From Gammaproteobacteria bacterium (GTDB lineage: Bacteria > Pseudomonadota > Gammaproteobacteria > Pseudomonadales > Azotimanducaceae), in contig JAPPGK010000020.1 of assembly GCA_028821405.1 (NCBI GenBank), forward strand, positions 1 to 44,794: DNA of 44,794 nucleotides, written 5' to 3'. The notes under the pieces are model-generated. The model did not search any database. It was not told the DNA's origin and worked only from the letters and a program-made list of their open reading frames with translations. Shown one piece after another: positions 27,054 to 36,145 of the stretch; position 1 is the stretch's first letter; every line of letters begins with the position of its first letter. The translations under genes and the position numbers were made by a program.

Positions 27054-27706
27054 TGGAGGCATTCGTCCGGCACCAAGGCACGGTGGCCCCCCTCGACCGC
27101 GCCAACGTGGACACCGATCAGATCATTCCCAAGCAGTTCCTGAAGTCGATACGGCGCACCGGGTTTGGCGACAACCTGTTCGACGCCTGGCGCTATCTGG
27201 ACGAAGGCGAGATCGGCAAGAACGCCAACGAGCGTCGCATCAACCACGACTTCGTCCTCAACGAGCCGCGCTACGCCGGTGCCAGCATCCTGCTGGCGCG
27301 GGACAACTTCGGTTGCGGATCGAGCCGGGAGCATGCCGTCTGGGCCCTCCAGGAATATGGCTTCCGATGTGTGATCGCCCCCAGCTTCGCGGACATCTTT
27401 TTCAATAATTCATTGAAGAACAGACTGCTTCTTGTTGTTTTTTCAAAGGAAGATGTCGACGAACTGTTCAGATTTGTCGATCGCGAAGCGGGCTACGCGC
27501 TCGACGTCGATCTCGGGATGCAGACCGTACGGGGACCGGGGTTCGAAGCGCGCTTCGACATCGAACCCCAACGCAAGCGTCTGCTCATGCAGGGACTCGA
27601 CGACATCGGCGCGACCCTTGCGTATGCCGATACCATCCGCGAGTTCGAGTCGCGCCATCGCCGAGCCGTGCCTTGGGTGTTCGCCCGCGACGGCAACGCC
27701 GCATGA
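27053..27706 (+). CDS. leuD: 3-isopropylmalate dehydratase small subunit
   Basis: 217 residues, the swivel domain partner of Leu[41 protein letters not shown], and IIxxS-like [14 protein letters not shown] are family blocks. Base composition dips around 27400-27460 (AATAATTCATTGAAG), where the protein follows the conserved FFNNSLKN motif. ATG 27053 shares its first base with the leuC stop; the TGA overlaps leuB as ATGA. Confidence 0.97.
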   Translation: MEAFVRHQGTVAPLDRANVDTDQIIPKQFLKSIRRTGFGDNLFDAWRYLDEGEIGKNANERRINHDFVLNEPRYAGASILLARDNFGCGSSREHAVWALQEYGFRCVIAPSFADIFFNNSLKNRLLLVVFSKEDVDELFRFVDREAGYALDVDLGMQTVRGPGFEARFDIEPQRKRLLMQGLDDIGATLAYADTIREFESRHRRAVPWVFARDGNAA

Positions 27707-28773
27707 CGCACCGCATCCTGGTCATTCCCGGTGACGGTATCGGGGCGGAGGTGATGCCCCACGTGCTTCGGGTTCTCGGTGCGCTCGACGTGGCACTGTC
27801 GATCGAGGAGGCCGACCTCGGGGGCGTAGCGATCGACGGGCACGGTACGCCGCTGCCACCCCAAACGCTCACCGCGGCGCAGGCGTCCGATGCGGTGCTG
27901 CTTGGCGCGGTTGGCGGGCCGAGATGGGACGCCCTGCCCATGGATCAGCGCCCGGAGAAGGGTCTGCTGGGACTGCGCGCCGGGCTCGACGCGTTCGCGA
28001 ACCTGCGTCCGGCCCTGCTGTTCGCCCCATTGGCCGACGCCTCGTCGCTGCGCCCCGAACTCGTCGCGGGACTCGACATCCTCATCGTTAGGGAGCTCAC
28101 CGGCGGCATCTACTTCGGCGAACCACGCGGCGTTGAGAACGCGAGCGGCCGACGGCGAGGTTTCAACACCGACGTCTACACGGAGGACGAGATCGAGCGG
28201 ATCGCCCGGGTGGCGTTCGATCTCGCCGGCAAACGCAACGGGCGGCTCACATCCGTGGACAAGGCGAACGTGCTCGAGGTAACCCAGCTTTGGCGCACCG
28301 TCGTCACCGAGGTCCACGCCGACTTTCCGCACATCGAACTGGATCACCTCTACGTCGACAACGCGGCAATGCAGCTCGTAAGGGCACCGAAGCAGTTCGA
28401 CGTGATGGTCACGGGCAACCTGTTCGGCGACATCCTGTCCGACGCGGCGGCCATGCTCACCGGTTCGCTGGGGATGCTGCCCTCGGCGTCTCTCAACGCC
28501 AGAGGCCAAGGTATCTACGAGCCGGTGCATGGCAGCGCGCCGGACATCGCTGGCCGGGATGTCGCCAATCCCCTGGCGACGATCCTGTCCGCCGCGATGA
28601 TGCTGCGCTACAGCCTCGGCGAGGTGGAAGCCGCCGACCGCGTCGAATCGGCCGTGGATCGGGTGTTGGAGGAGGGGATTCGCACCGCGGACATCGTGCC
28701 GGTTGAAGACGCGGATGGGGTAAGGAAGGTCGGCACACAAGCGATGGCCGAGGCGGTCATCGGGGCGCTGTAG
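27703..28773 (+). CDS. leuB: 3-isopropylmalate dehydrogenase
   Basis: 356 residues, beta-decarboxylating dehydrogenase. It oxidises 3-isopropylmalate with NAD+ in leucine synthesis. [87 protein letters not shown] and [20 protein letters not shown] mark it clearly. ATG 27703 overlaps leuD; an in-frame extension to 27673 is not needed. A Uma2 nuclease gene follows after about 100 bases instead of asd. Confidence 0.97.
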   Translation: MTHRILVIPGDGIGAEVMPHVLRVLGALDVALSIEEADLGGVAIDGHGTPLPPQTLTAAQASDAVLLGAVGGPRWDALPMDQRPEKGLLGLRAGLDAFANLRPALLFAPLADASSLRPELVAGLDILIVRELTGGIYFGEPRGVENASGRRRGFNTDVYTEDEIERIARVAFDLAGKRNGRLTSVDKANVLEVTQLWRTVVTEVHADFPHIELDHLYVDNAAMQLVRAPKQFDVMVTGNLFGDILSDAAAMLTGSLGMLPSASLNARGQGIYEPVHGSAPDIAGRDVANPLATILSAAMMLRYSLGEVEAADRVESAVDRVLEEGIRTADIVPVEDADGVRKVGTQAMAEAVIGAL

Positions 28774-28873
28774 CAAGCGCGGGACCGAATCCTTGCCCTG
28801 CCGGGCGACAACGCGGCAATGTCGCACATAGTCCCGGGGCGATCTCGCTAGCGCAGCCAGCGCGCGATAGCCG

Positions 28874-29794
28874 ATGCTGAATGCTTCGCCACCGAACGAG
28901 AGACACCTGTGGTACTTTCGGACGATGCGCAACCGACCGCTGCCCGTGCAGTCGCGGGTCGACACTAAGAAGGGAGATTCCGGCGCCGCCCGGACACAAC
29001 CCCCTGTGTCGCTTGCCCGTGTGCATGCGCGGGCGCTCTACCGGCCGGTGCCGCCGGTCGGTTTTGACGACCACGGCTATCCCTGCGAGGACAACAAGCC
29101 GGTGGAGAGCACTGTCCACGATGAGCTGTGCGCTTACGCGAAGACGGCGTTGCGGGTGCGCTATGCGGCACGACGGGAAGTGCTCGTGGCGTCGAACCTG
29201 GGCGTGTTCTTCGAGCGCGGCAACCGGTCGGCGCTGCTGGTGCCGGACGTGTTCGTGTCGTTCGCTGCGGGACGCGGGTACCGATCGTGCTACAAGGCCT
29301 GGGAGGAAGGCGGCGTTCCGGACTTCGTGCTGGAGCTGCTGTCGGCGAATACGTGGCGGCGCGACGTTGAGGTGAAGCCCCCGCTCTACGAGGCGCTCGG
29401 CGTGCGCGAGTTTTGGATCTTCGACCCCTTAGGCAGGCTGTCGGACCCGATGATCGGCCGGCGTCTCGACGCGTCGGGGACGTACCGGCCCGTGCCGGCG
29501 GTGCGCGGCGGCGGCTGGAGGAGCGACGTGCTCGGTTTGGACCTGATCCTCCACCCCGGCGGCTTCCGATTCCGCGATCCCGCGACTGGTGAGACCCTGC
29601 CGGATGCAGTGGAAGCGGCGGCGCAGCGCGACGAAGCGGCGGCGCAGCGCGACGAAGCGGCGGCGCAGCGCGACGAAGTGGCGGCGCAGCGCGACGAAGC
29701 GGCGGCCCAGCGCGACAACGAGGCAGCGGCCCGCCACGCGGCGGAAGCGCGCGTCGCGGAACTGGAAGCGCTGCTGCGCCAATCCCGGCAGTAG
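28874..29794 (+). CDS. Uma2-family (DUF820) putative PD-(D/E)xK nuclease with coiled-coil tail
   Basis: 306 residues, or 289 if ATG 28925 is the start. The Uma2 core runs about 55-235: STVHDELCAYAKTALRV, LLVPDVFVSF (motif Asp), DFVLELLSANTWRRDVEVKP then LYEALGVREFWIFDPLG (E-x-K-type site). The C-terminus carries five identical-length heptads EAAAQRD (one with Val), then AARHAAEARVAELEALLRQS, predicting a coiled coil. Uma2 genes are very abundant in cyanobacteria and symbionts, function mostly unknown. It is inserted between leuB and asd, five bases before asd, so it is probably expressed with them. Confidence 0.85.
   Translation: MLNASPPNERHLWYFRTMRNRPLPVQSRVDTKKGDSGAARTQPPVSLARVHARALYRPVPPVGFDDHGYPCEDNKPVESTVHDELCAYAKTALRVRYAARREVLVASNLGVFFERGNRSALLVPDVFVSFAAGRGYRSCYKAWEEGGVPDFVLELLSANTWRRDVEVKPPLYEALGVREFWIFDPLGRLSDPMIGRRLDASGTYRPVPAVRGGGWRSDVLGLDLILHPGGFRFRDPATGETLPDAVEAAAQRDEAAAQRDEAAAQRDEVAAQRDEAAAQRDNEAAARHAAEARVAELEALLRQSRQ
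29612..29716 (+). repeat. Five 21-bp tandem repeats inside the Uma2 gene
   Basis: The unit GAAGCGGCGGCGCAGCGCGA plus C is repeated five times in frame, nearly without change (one GTG for GCG, one GCC for GCG). Each encodes the heptad EAAAQRD. The near-identity at DNA level suggests recent expansion by slippage and possible length variation between strains. Confidence 0.9.
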
Positions 29795-29799
29795 CAGGC

Positions 29800-30813
29800 A
29801 TGGACAAACTCAACGTCGCGATCGTGGGCGCCACCGGCGCCGTGGGTACGGCCATGCGGCGGATCATCGACGAGCGTCGCTTTCCGGCGGGGGACATCCG
29901 CCTGTTGGCGAGTGCGCGTTCCGCCGGCCGGCGGTTCACCGTGGGTGGACGTTCGCGGACTGTCGAGGTGCTTGACGACTTCGATTTCAGCGATTCGCAG
30001 ATCGCGTTGTTTTCCACGGGCAGCGGCATTTCCCTTGAACACGCACCACGGGCCGCGGCGGCGGGGGCCATCGTCATCGACAACACGTCGGCGTTCCGGC
30101 AGAAGCCGGACGTTCCGCTGGTCGTGCCCGAGGTCAACGGACACCGGATCCCGGACGGAATCGGGGGAAACATCATTGCCAATCCGAACTGCGTGGCGAT
30201 CCCGCTGACGGTGGCCTGCAAGCCCATCTACGACGCGGTCGGTATCGAGCGAATCAACGTCGCGACTTACCAGTCCGTCTCGGGGGCCGGCGCCTCGGGG
30301 GTTCGGGAACTCGACGACCAAACCCACCGGGCCCTACGCGGCGATCCAATCGACGAGTTTCCGGTGCATCCGTCGCAGATGGCCTTCAATGTCGTCTCCC
30401 ATGCGTGGACGATGGGCGAGGATGGCTTCAGCGACGAGGAGACCAAGGTCGTCAACGAGACCCGGAAGATCATGGAGGACGACGGGCTCCGCGTGAATCC
30501 GACGTGCGTGCGCGTACCCGTCTACTACGGGCATTCGATGGCGTTGCATCTCGAGACGCGCGAATCGATCTCGCCGGGGGCTGCTCGGGACCTTCTGCGC
30601 GCCGCGCCCGGCGTCGTCCTTGTGGAAGGAACCAGCGCGCCCACCCCGGTCGTGGATGCGGCTGGTACCGACGGCGTGTTCGTGGGACGCGTCCGGCGGG
30701 ATCCGAGCCACGAACGCGGCCTCGACCTGTGGGTCGTTTCGGACAATGTCCGCAAGGGCGCGGCACTCAACAGCATCCAGATCGCGGAAGAGGTGCGCGA
30801 GCTGATCGGCTGA
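29800..30813 (+). CDS. asd: Aspartate-semialdehyde dehydrogenase
   Basis: 337 residues. It reduces aspartyl phosphate to the semialdehyde for lysine/diaminopimelate, threonine and methionine synthesis. NADP site: VAIVGATGAVGTAMRRII. Catalytic Cys in IANPNCVAIPLTVACKPIYD. QSVSGAGASGVRELDDQT, NVVSHAWTMGEDGFSDEETK, RVPVYYGHSMALHLET and DNVRKGAALNSIQIAE follow the family. ATG 29800 is five bases after the Uma2 stop; truA starts ten bases later. fimV, often between asd and truA in this gene order, is missing. Confidence 0.96.
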   Translation: MDKLNVAIVGATGAVGTAMRRIIDERRFPAGDIRLLASARSAGRRFTVGGRSRTVEVLDDFDFSDSQIALFSTGSGISLEHAPRAAAAGAIVIDNTSAFRQKPDVPLVVPEVNGHRIPDGIGGNIIANPNCVAIPLTVACKPIYDAVGIERINVATYQSVSGAGASGVRELDDQTHRALRGDPIDEFPVHPSQMAFNVVSHAWTMGEDGFSDEETKVVNETRKIMEDDGLRVNPTCVRVPVYYGHSMALHLETRESISPGAARDLLRAAPGVVLVEGTSAPTPVVDAAGTDGVFVGRVRRDPSHERGLDLWVVSDNVRKGAALNSIQIAEEVRELIG

Positions 30814-30823
30814 CGCCGTTGCC

Positions 30824-31609
30824 GTGGAACCGGGCCAACGCACCATCGTACTCGGCGTCGAATACGACGGCGGCGCGTTTCACGGTTTTCAGAGCCAAGC
30901 CCACGCCGAAAGCGTTCAGGACGCGCTGGAGGATGCCATCGGCCAGGTTGCCGACGAGCGCGTGCGGATCGTCGCTGCCGGAAGAACCGACGCGGGCGTT
31001 CATGCCACCGGACAGGTGGTGAGCTTTCGCACCGCCGCCGAACGACCCCTCGATGCGTGGCGCCGGGGCGTTTCGAGTCTGACGCCGGACACCGTCGGGA
31101 TCGTGTGGGCACGCGCCACCGAATCGTTCCACGCCCGTTTCGATGCGGTTTGGCGGCGATATGTGTATGTGTACAGCGACGCACCCGAACGGCCCGTTAT
31201 TCACCGCGGTCTGGTCGCGTGGTGCCAGGCGCCGCTGGAACCGGAGCGAATGCACGCGGCGGCGCAGTGTCTCTTCGGCGAACAGGATTTCTCCGCGTTC
31301 CGGGCTGCCCGCTGCCAATCGAAGACGCCGTATCGGAACGTACACTCCATCCGGGTAGCCCGCAAGAATCGCTACGTGGCGATCGAAATCACGGCCAACG
31401 CCTTCCTGCTCCACATGGTGCGCAACATCGCCGGCGCGCTGCGCGCGGTGGGTGTCGGCGAACTCGGCTCGACGGATTTTCGGAAACTGCTGCGCGAACG
31501 GGACCGACGCCGTGCACCGCCAACGGCACCACCGCAGGGGCTATACCTCGTCGGCGTCGGCTATCCGGGCATGGACACGCCGGTCCGCCCGCCACCGGTG
31601 ATCGCCTAA
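30824..31609 (+). CDS. truA: tRNA pseudouridine(38-40) synthase
   Basis: 261 residues. Isomerises U38-U40 of the tRNA anticodon stem-loop. GVEYDGGAFHGFQSQAHAES, VAAGRTDAGVHATGQVVSF (catalytic Asp), FHARFDAVWRRYVYVYSD, DFSAFRAARCQSKTPYRNVH, EITANAFLLHMVRNIAGALR are signature blocks. GTG 30824 is the first start after asd and is closely spaced to it. It converges on the minus-strand permease gene (stop 31621), with only 11 bases between. Confidence 0.97.
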   Translation: MEPGQRTIVLGVEYDGGAFHGFQSQAHAESVQDALEDAIGQVADERVRIVAAGRTDAGVHATGQVVSFRTAAERPLDAWRRGVSSLTPDTVGIVWARATESFHARFDAVWRRYVYVYSDAPERPVIHRGLVAWCQAPLEPERMHAAAQCLFGEQDFSAFRAARCQSKTPYRNVHSIRVARKNRYVAIEITANAFLLHMVRNIAGALRAVGVGELGSTDFRKLLRERDRRRAPPTAPPQGLYLVGVGYPGMDTPVRPPPVIA

Positions 31610-31620
31610 CCCGAATCGGG

Positions 31621-34600
31621 TCAGTCGTCGGTGTCGCGAACCCACCGCACGGCGTCGGCAACGACCGTGCGCCCGTCGGTCCGGTTGGTCACGACCAGGC
31701 TGACGTCGCCGGCATCCAGATCGAATCGACCGAGTGTCGTCCAACCCGGTTCCGCAGCCGAGGCGTCGAACTCCACGGCGTGAACCGATCCGCCGCTCGA
31801 AATCCTCATGTCGTAGTTGCCTAGTTGCGGGCCCCGGTTGCCGGGGGACGTGAACTCAAGGTTGGCCGTAAGCTGAAACAGGGACGGCGGTCGCGTCGTG
31901 TAGCCAACGTTGAGATCGGGCAGGAAGTAGTCGACGCGCCAACGCCCGGCCTCGGGGAGCACTGCGGAGAACGTCGCCTCGCGGTCGCCTTCGCCCGGTG
32001 TCACCCGGGCGATGGTGTGGCGGTACCGGCCCCAACTCGTGGGTTGCTCCTGGCGCGACCAGTGCGCCTCGAGGACGGGGTCGACGTGCTGGTAGACGGG
32101 CAGACCCTCGTCGGTGTCGTACCCGTGACCGGACGCTGACGAATCCCCGCGCGGCGGCACGGTGGCGGCGAATCCGGGATCGAGATCGTCGACCACGATG
32201 CCGCGGCCGCGTACAGGGCGCCAGTCGCTCGGAAGCGCTCCCGCAAGCGGCGCTGCGTCCGAGATCGTGTTCGCATCCGTCTCGGGAACCCGCAACGGGA
32301 ACTCGTGGCGATTCAGGGCTAGGTAGGGGGCCACCCAGAGCTCGTGAACGGGCGCTTGCGTCACTAGGCCGGTTTCCATCGCTGCGTGTCCGGGTACGCG
32401 GATCGGGTCGCTCTGGTGGACGGTCGAATCGTCCCCCGACCGGTATCGCAACCGAAAGAGACCAGGCACATCCTCGCCGTTGAAGACGTCGACGCGAAGT
32501 TGATAACGCGGTGTGCCCTCGTCACTGTCCGCAAGCCGTTCGGTCCTGACGGCGGACGCCATGAAACCGGGCAGCGAGGCGTCGTGCAGCCAGTCTCCTA
32601 GGAGGCCGGGCAAGTCGACCCCGGCTTCCTCGGCCACGCGCTCAAAGTCACGGGCGGTGAAGGATGCGCCGCGATACTGCTTGCGCAATTCGGCGAGAAG
32701 CCGGGCGACGGTTTCGCGGCCGAGGCCATCGAACAGGATGCGGGCCACCGCGTCGACCTTCATCGTCAGGATGTTGATCGCTTGGGTGGGTTCGAGGCCA
32801 TCTAGATCATTGAGCGGGGTTCCCAAGGCCCGTTCCCAGACCATCGGCGGTCGAACCGGCGCGAAGACGTCCCCCGAAACGCTGCCCGAGCCACCGGTGA
32901 CGAAGCTGGTGATCGAACCCGTCAGCAGGGATCGAACCGACGGACTCGACGCAAAGATGTGCGCGGAGAAGTACCCGTCGGCGTCCTCGAGCAGGCGGCT
33001 TGCCAACGCCTGGCACAGGTATTCGATGGCGACTGCGGCACTTCCTCGGGCGCCGGTCTGGTGCAGGAACAGATTGCGTGCAAGTCCCGCGAACGGGTCG
33101 GCCCCGTGGCGGTCTTCCCGGAAGAAGCTCTTGAGGAGTTCCAGCTTTTCCGTGGTGGGAGGCGCGTCAGTCGAAAGCCTGGTCGCGCCGAAGTAGGCCG
33201 TGGGGAATCCGCGTTCGCGGAGCAGCAGCATGCCTGGCAACGCCAGGGTACTCTCCATCCGCCAGCCGCCGCCGTAGCCGCGCAGCCGCGCGGGCACCTC
33301 GACCATGCGCAAGGCGTCGTAGGGGTAGGGGAGGCCAAGAGCATCCGCATCCCGGAAGACGCCCGCCAAGGCTTCGCTGATATTCTCTGCCGACTCCTCG
33401 AAGTAGCGGATCGGCGCGGTATGGCGCCCGCTGAGCAGCAGTTCCAATTCGATGCCGTCGATCGTCGTCGCGAACCGTTCGAAGTTGGCGGCCAGCAGGG
33501 CGATCCGCGTCACGGGTGACCTGGGCGTGAAGCGGTACCGACCTCCGCCGAGGGATTCGCGACGGCCGGGACCCGCAACCAGCCAGTCTTCCGGTACCTG
33601 CACCACCAGATCGACGGTGGCGAAGTCGCGCGTCGCTGACACGTTGGTTGCCGTGCCGGGTAGCCAATGCACCCCGGGCATCAACGCGACGTAGCCGCGT
33701 TCGAAGAGTGAGGCCTCGGTGCCGAGGCTTTTGAGGGGATTCGCGCCGGCGATCGTGCGGTAGTCGATGGCGCTGTCGAGGTAGGCGAACTCTGGATCGG
33801 GAATCCCGTCCGCGCGCACCGTCACGGTTGCTTGGTCGTGTGAATCTCGGGGCAGGTCGGTGCGCAACAGTCCGTCGCGATGCTCGAATGCCACCGGCAT
33901 GCCGTCGATCAGGACTTCCCGGGTCGCCATGCCGGGATTGAACCGAAACCACAGGGCTGGCACGGCATCGTCTGCCAAGGCAACGGTCAGCGAAACATCG
34001 ATGTTCAATGCGCGCCCGGGGTCGATTTCGACTTGGCCAGCGACCGAAGTGATGTCGGGCGCCCCGCCAACTACCGACTGGTGCACGGTTCGCCAATGCG
34101 CGCGCGCGTCCAGCTCGGCGTGCGCTTGGTCGACGACCGCGGCGATGCCGGCTGCACCGCCGGCAAGGAGCACCGCTGCGGCAACCAGTTGCGCAACGCG
34201 CGATCCCGTGTCGGGCCGCGGCAGACAGAGCGCGGCGGTGACGAGTGCGCCAGCCGCTATCGCGACAACCGCAAGGCGTTGCACGAACGTCGCGACGTCG
34301 GGCACTGCGGCGACAAGGTCCGAGGCCAGCCGGTCGGGGGCGAACGCGACGTACTCGACTAGCCAGTGGGGTGCTCGGGACAAGCTCCAGAGCGCGAGGG
34401 TGACGAGGGAGAACGCCGCAACGGCGACGGCGAGTCGGTTGCCGAGCACCGCAGCCAGGAGAAATACGATTGCGACCCACAGGACGAGCGTGGGCAAGGC
34501 GTCAACCAGGAGGAAAACCCCGACCGAGGCCGGTTCGAATATCGCCCTGATGGGCCAGTCGAACGCGTGGCCAAGCGCACCGACGCCTTGGCTGATGACG

Positions 34601-34980
34601 AGGAAGGCGACAACAGGTACGGCAAGCGTTGTGACGACGCCGGCCAGCCGACCGGCGAGCAACCCGAGGTTGGACACCGGTCGGGTGTGGAACGCATCGG
34701 CGATGCGTTCGCGTTGCTCGCGGATGCCGATATCGAAACCCAGGAACACGGCAGCCGCCATGAGAAACCAGAGCAGGTAGCCGCCGAACGAGTCCACAAG
34801 GAACCGGGGAGACGTGACCACAGACGGCATGATGTTGGACATCGTCGCGTGCAGGGTGGTGAAGTAGAGGTACCCGATGCAGGCTGTGACCACGGCGAGT
34901 ATTCCGAACACCCATGTCCGGGCTAGGCGCCGTGCCGTACGCACCTCGGCGAGGAAGACGGCCGCGAACGTCTTCGTCAT
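31621..34980 (-). CDS. ABC-2 type permease fused to degenerate M1-peptidase-like domain and golvesin-like tail
   Basis: 1,119 residues. About seven membrane segments lie in residues 20-285, with FDIGIREQRERIADAFHTRP and SNLGLLAGRLAGV typical of ABC-2 permeases. Residues ~290-850 resemble the M1 aminopeptidase half of ABC-2/M1 fusions (YPYDALRMVEVPARLRGYGG, WRMESTLALPG). However, no HExxH occurs anywhere; the matching place reads LFLHQTGARGSAAVAIEYLC, so zinc catalysis is probably lost. The last ~130 residues (EAGRWRVDYFLPD, PGWTTLGRFDLDAG, VVADAVRWVRDTDD) look like a golvesin-type beta-sandwich. ATG 34980 overlaps the SHOCT-like gene as ATGA. No ATPase gene is adjacent. Likely inner membrane with a large periplasmic part. 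Confidence 0.82.
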   Translation of the reverse strand: MTKTFAAVFLAEVRTARRLARTWVFGILAVVTACIGYLYFTTLHATMSNIMPSVVTSPRFLVDSFGGYLLWFLMAAAVFLGFDIGIREQRERIADAFHTRPVSNLGLLAGRLAGVVTTLAVPVVAFLVISQGVGALGHAFDWPIRAIFEPASVGVFLLVDALPTLVLWVAIVFLLAAVLGNRLAVAVAAFSLVTLALWSLSRAPHWLVEYVAFAPDRLASDLVAAVPDVATFVQRLAVVAIAAGALVTAALCLPRPDTGSRVAQLVAAAVLLAGGAAGIAAVVDQAHAELDARAHWRTVHQSVVGGAPDITSVAGQVEIDPGRALNIDVSLTVALADDAVPALWFRFNPGMATREVLIDGMPVAFEHRDGLLRTDLPRDSHDQATVTVRADGIPDPEFAYLDSAIDYRTIAGANPLKSLGTEASLFERGYVALMPGVHWLPGTATNVSATRDFATVDLVVQVPEDWLVAGPGRRESLGGGRYRFTPRSPVTRIALLAANFERFATTIDGIELELLLSGRHTAPIRYFEESAENISEALAGVFRDADALGLPYPYDALRMVEVPARLRGYGGGWRMESTLALPGMLLLRERGFPTAYFGATRLSTDAPPTTEKLELLKSFFREDRHGADPFAGLARNLFLHQTGARGSAAVAIEYLCQALASRLLEDADGYFSAHIFASSPSVRSLLTGSITSFVTGGSGSVSGDVFAPVRPPMVWERALGTPLNDLDGLEPTQAINILTMKVDAVARILFDGLGRETVARLLAELRKQYRGASFTARDFERVAEEAGVDLPGLLGDWLHDASLPGFMASAVRTERLADSDEGTPRYQLRVDVFNGEDVPGLFRLRYRSGDDSTVHQSDPIRVPGHAAMETGLVTQAPVHELWVAPYLALNRHEFPLRVPETDANTISDAAPLAGALPSDWRPVRGRGIVVDDLDPGFAATVPPRGDSSASGHGYDTDEGLPVYQHVDPVLEAHWSRQEQPTSWGRYRHTIARVTPGEGDREATFSAVLPEAGRWRVDYFLPDLNVGYTTRPPSLFQLTANLEFTSPGNRGPQLGNYDMRISSGGSVHAVEFDASAAEPGWTTLGRFDLDAGDVSLVVTNRTDGRTVVADAVRWVRDTDD

Positions 34981-35366
34981 TCGCAATACACCTGGATTTG
35001 CTCGCCCTTGTCGCCCTCGACGTTCACCTTGAGTTCGCCCAAGGCTTCCACCAGCTCGTCGGCGGCCATGCCCGCGAACTGGCCGAGGTCGATGCCATGC
35101 CCCTTGAGATCCTCCGCCGTGTCGCTGGGAAGCATCGCTTCGAGCTTGATGCCGGTCCTGATGAGCGCCAACGGAATGCGCGCATCGAACTGCGCACCGT
35201 CGGCGTGACCCCGAACACGGAGGTATCGCGGCGATGTGGGCATGAGTTCAGTTCGTTCGGCAACGGTGTGTGCGTCGGCCAGCTTGTCGAGCAAACGTTC
35301 GGCGGCATGGGCATCGATCCTTCCCTCGGCCAGCATGTCGAGAATCTTGCGGCGCTCTTCGTTCAT
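34977..35366 (-). CDS. SHOCT-like / DUF2089-associated small protein
   Basis: 129 residues. The N-terminus MNEERRKILDMLAEGRIDAH and AERLLDKLA is the short helical motif (SHOCT-like, Lx-x-GRI-A-x-x-A-x-x-LL) seen in proteins next to DUF2089 regulators. The rest includes YLRVRGHADGAQFDARIPLA and LGQFAGMAADELVEALG, ending in a charged beta-like segment. Function unknown; in related clusters such proteins are membrane-stress or assembly accessories. ATG 35366 follows GGAGG. Translationally coupled to the giant permease downstream. Confidence 0.78.
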   Translation of the reverse strand: MNEERRKILDMLAEGRIDAHAAERLLDKLADAHTVAERTELMPTSPRYLRVRGHADGAQFDARIPLALIRTGIKLEAMLPSDTAEDLKGHGIDLGQFAGMAADELVEALGELKVNVEGDKGEQIQVYCE

Positions 35367-35392
35367 CGGTTTCCTCCGGTTGGAATTGAAGT

Positions 35393-35617
35393 TCAAAGAA
35401 CGCGCAGCAGCCGCTCGCCCCCGGGACACGTGACGGCGATCCGCAATCCCCGCATCGCCACGGCCATGCGAGCCAGCCGCATGGCGGCCGAGTTGCGAAC
35501 GAACAGCCGATGCACGATGGCCGCGACGAGCAGCGGCCACAGCACGAATACGGGCAGCGGGACCGGAACGAACCATCGCCCCCGCCCGACACCGATCAGG
35601 ACAACGGCAGGCGGCAT
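35393..35617 (-). CDS. Small membrane protein of the DUF2089 cluster
   Basis: 74 residues. One or two hydrophobic stretches (VVLIGVGRGRWFVPVPLPVF then VLWPLLVAAIVHRLFV) are followed by a basic amphipathic segment (RLARMAVAMRGLRIAV). Not recognised. ATG 35617 shares its first base with the TGA of the DUF2089 gene (TGATG), and the SHOCT-like gene follows after 26 bases, so it is a real part of the operon rather than chance. Confidence 0.65.
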   Translation of the reverse strand: MPPAVVLIGVGRGRWFVPVPLPVFVLWPLLVAAIVHRLFVRNSAAMRLARMAVAMRGLRIAVTCPGGERLLRVL

Positions 35618-35970
35618 CAAGACATCGCCGCGAGGGCTTCGTCCACGGTGATCTCTCCGCTCGCCAACCGGTCGAGTACCTCGGCGTTGTCGGTCGTTGG
35701 CGGCACGATTGAAGCATCCAGTTGCTGGACGATCCGGCTAAGGCGGTTCTTAACAGTGGGATAGCTGATCCCGAACAGCGACTCCATGCGCTTGAGGGAG
35801 CCGTGGCTGCGCAGGAAGGCGGTGACGAACACCTGGTCTTCGAGGTCGAGCTGACCGAGCGCAGCAACTTCGACCTCGCCCTCGACGGCCAGCCCGCAAC
35901 CTCGGCAGACCATGCGTTCGATGCTGAGCGGACGATGGCAATCGAGGCACTTGGCCTTTGAAATATCCAT
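35617..35970 (-). CDS. DUF2089-family zinc-ribbon/HTH regulator
   Basis: 117 residues. An N-terminal zinc ribbon (CLDCHRPL...CRGCGLAVEG: two CxxC pairs) is followed by a helix-turn-helix part, LDLEDQVFVTAFLRSHGSLK then RMESLFGISYPTVKNRLSRI. A C-terminal short motif DRLASGEITVDEALAAM resembles the SHOCT-like element of the next gene. DUF2089 proteins are predicted transcription regulators that control their own operon. ATG 35970 gives the standard start; the frame is open to 36033. First gene of the minus-strand cluster 35970-31621. Confidence 0.88.
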   Translation of the reverse strand: MDISKAKCLDCHRPLSIERMVCRGCGLAVEGEVEVAALGQLDLEDQVFVTAFLRSHGSLKRMESLFGISYPTVKNRLSRIVQQLDASIVPPTTDNAEVLDRLASGEITVDEALAAMS

Positions 35971-36145
35971 CGCTTTACCTAACATAAATGGATTCAATCG
36001 CATCATACTGCTTAACGATATCAATGACCACATTCACATAATCCCGTCAACCACAACTAGATGAGAGATGCTATTTTCGGACGATTGAACGATGTAGCGC
36101 CCCGTCGGGCGCGGCGAATCCGGCAAACGAACAGGGGTGTACGAG
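35971..36145. promoter_or_regulatory. AT-rich divergent control region, DUF2089 operon / Uma2-2
   Basis: Bases 35975-36090 are clearly more AT-rich than the rest of the window (CATAAATGGATTCAATCG, TTAACGATATCAATG, CACATAATCC), as expected for a shared promoter zone. Several half-matches exist (minus strand TATGAT, TATGTT; TTGATA), but none has a good 16-18 base spacing, so I name no specific boxes. If the DUF2089 protein is autoregulatory, its operator should be here. Confidence 0.4.

Noticed and set aside
27390-27470. AT-rich patch inside leuD as a sign of insertion or gene transfer
   Set aside because: The protein reads through conserved LeuD motifs (FFNNSLKN) without interruption; the local AT rise follows from the Asn/Lys/Phe codons there.
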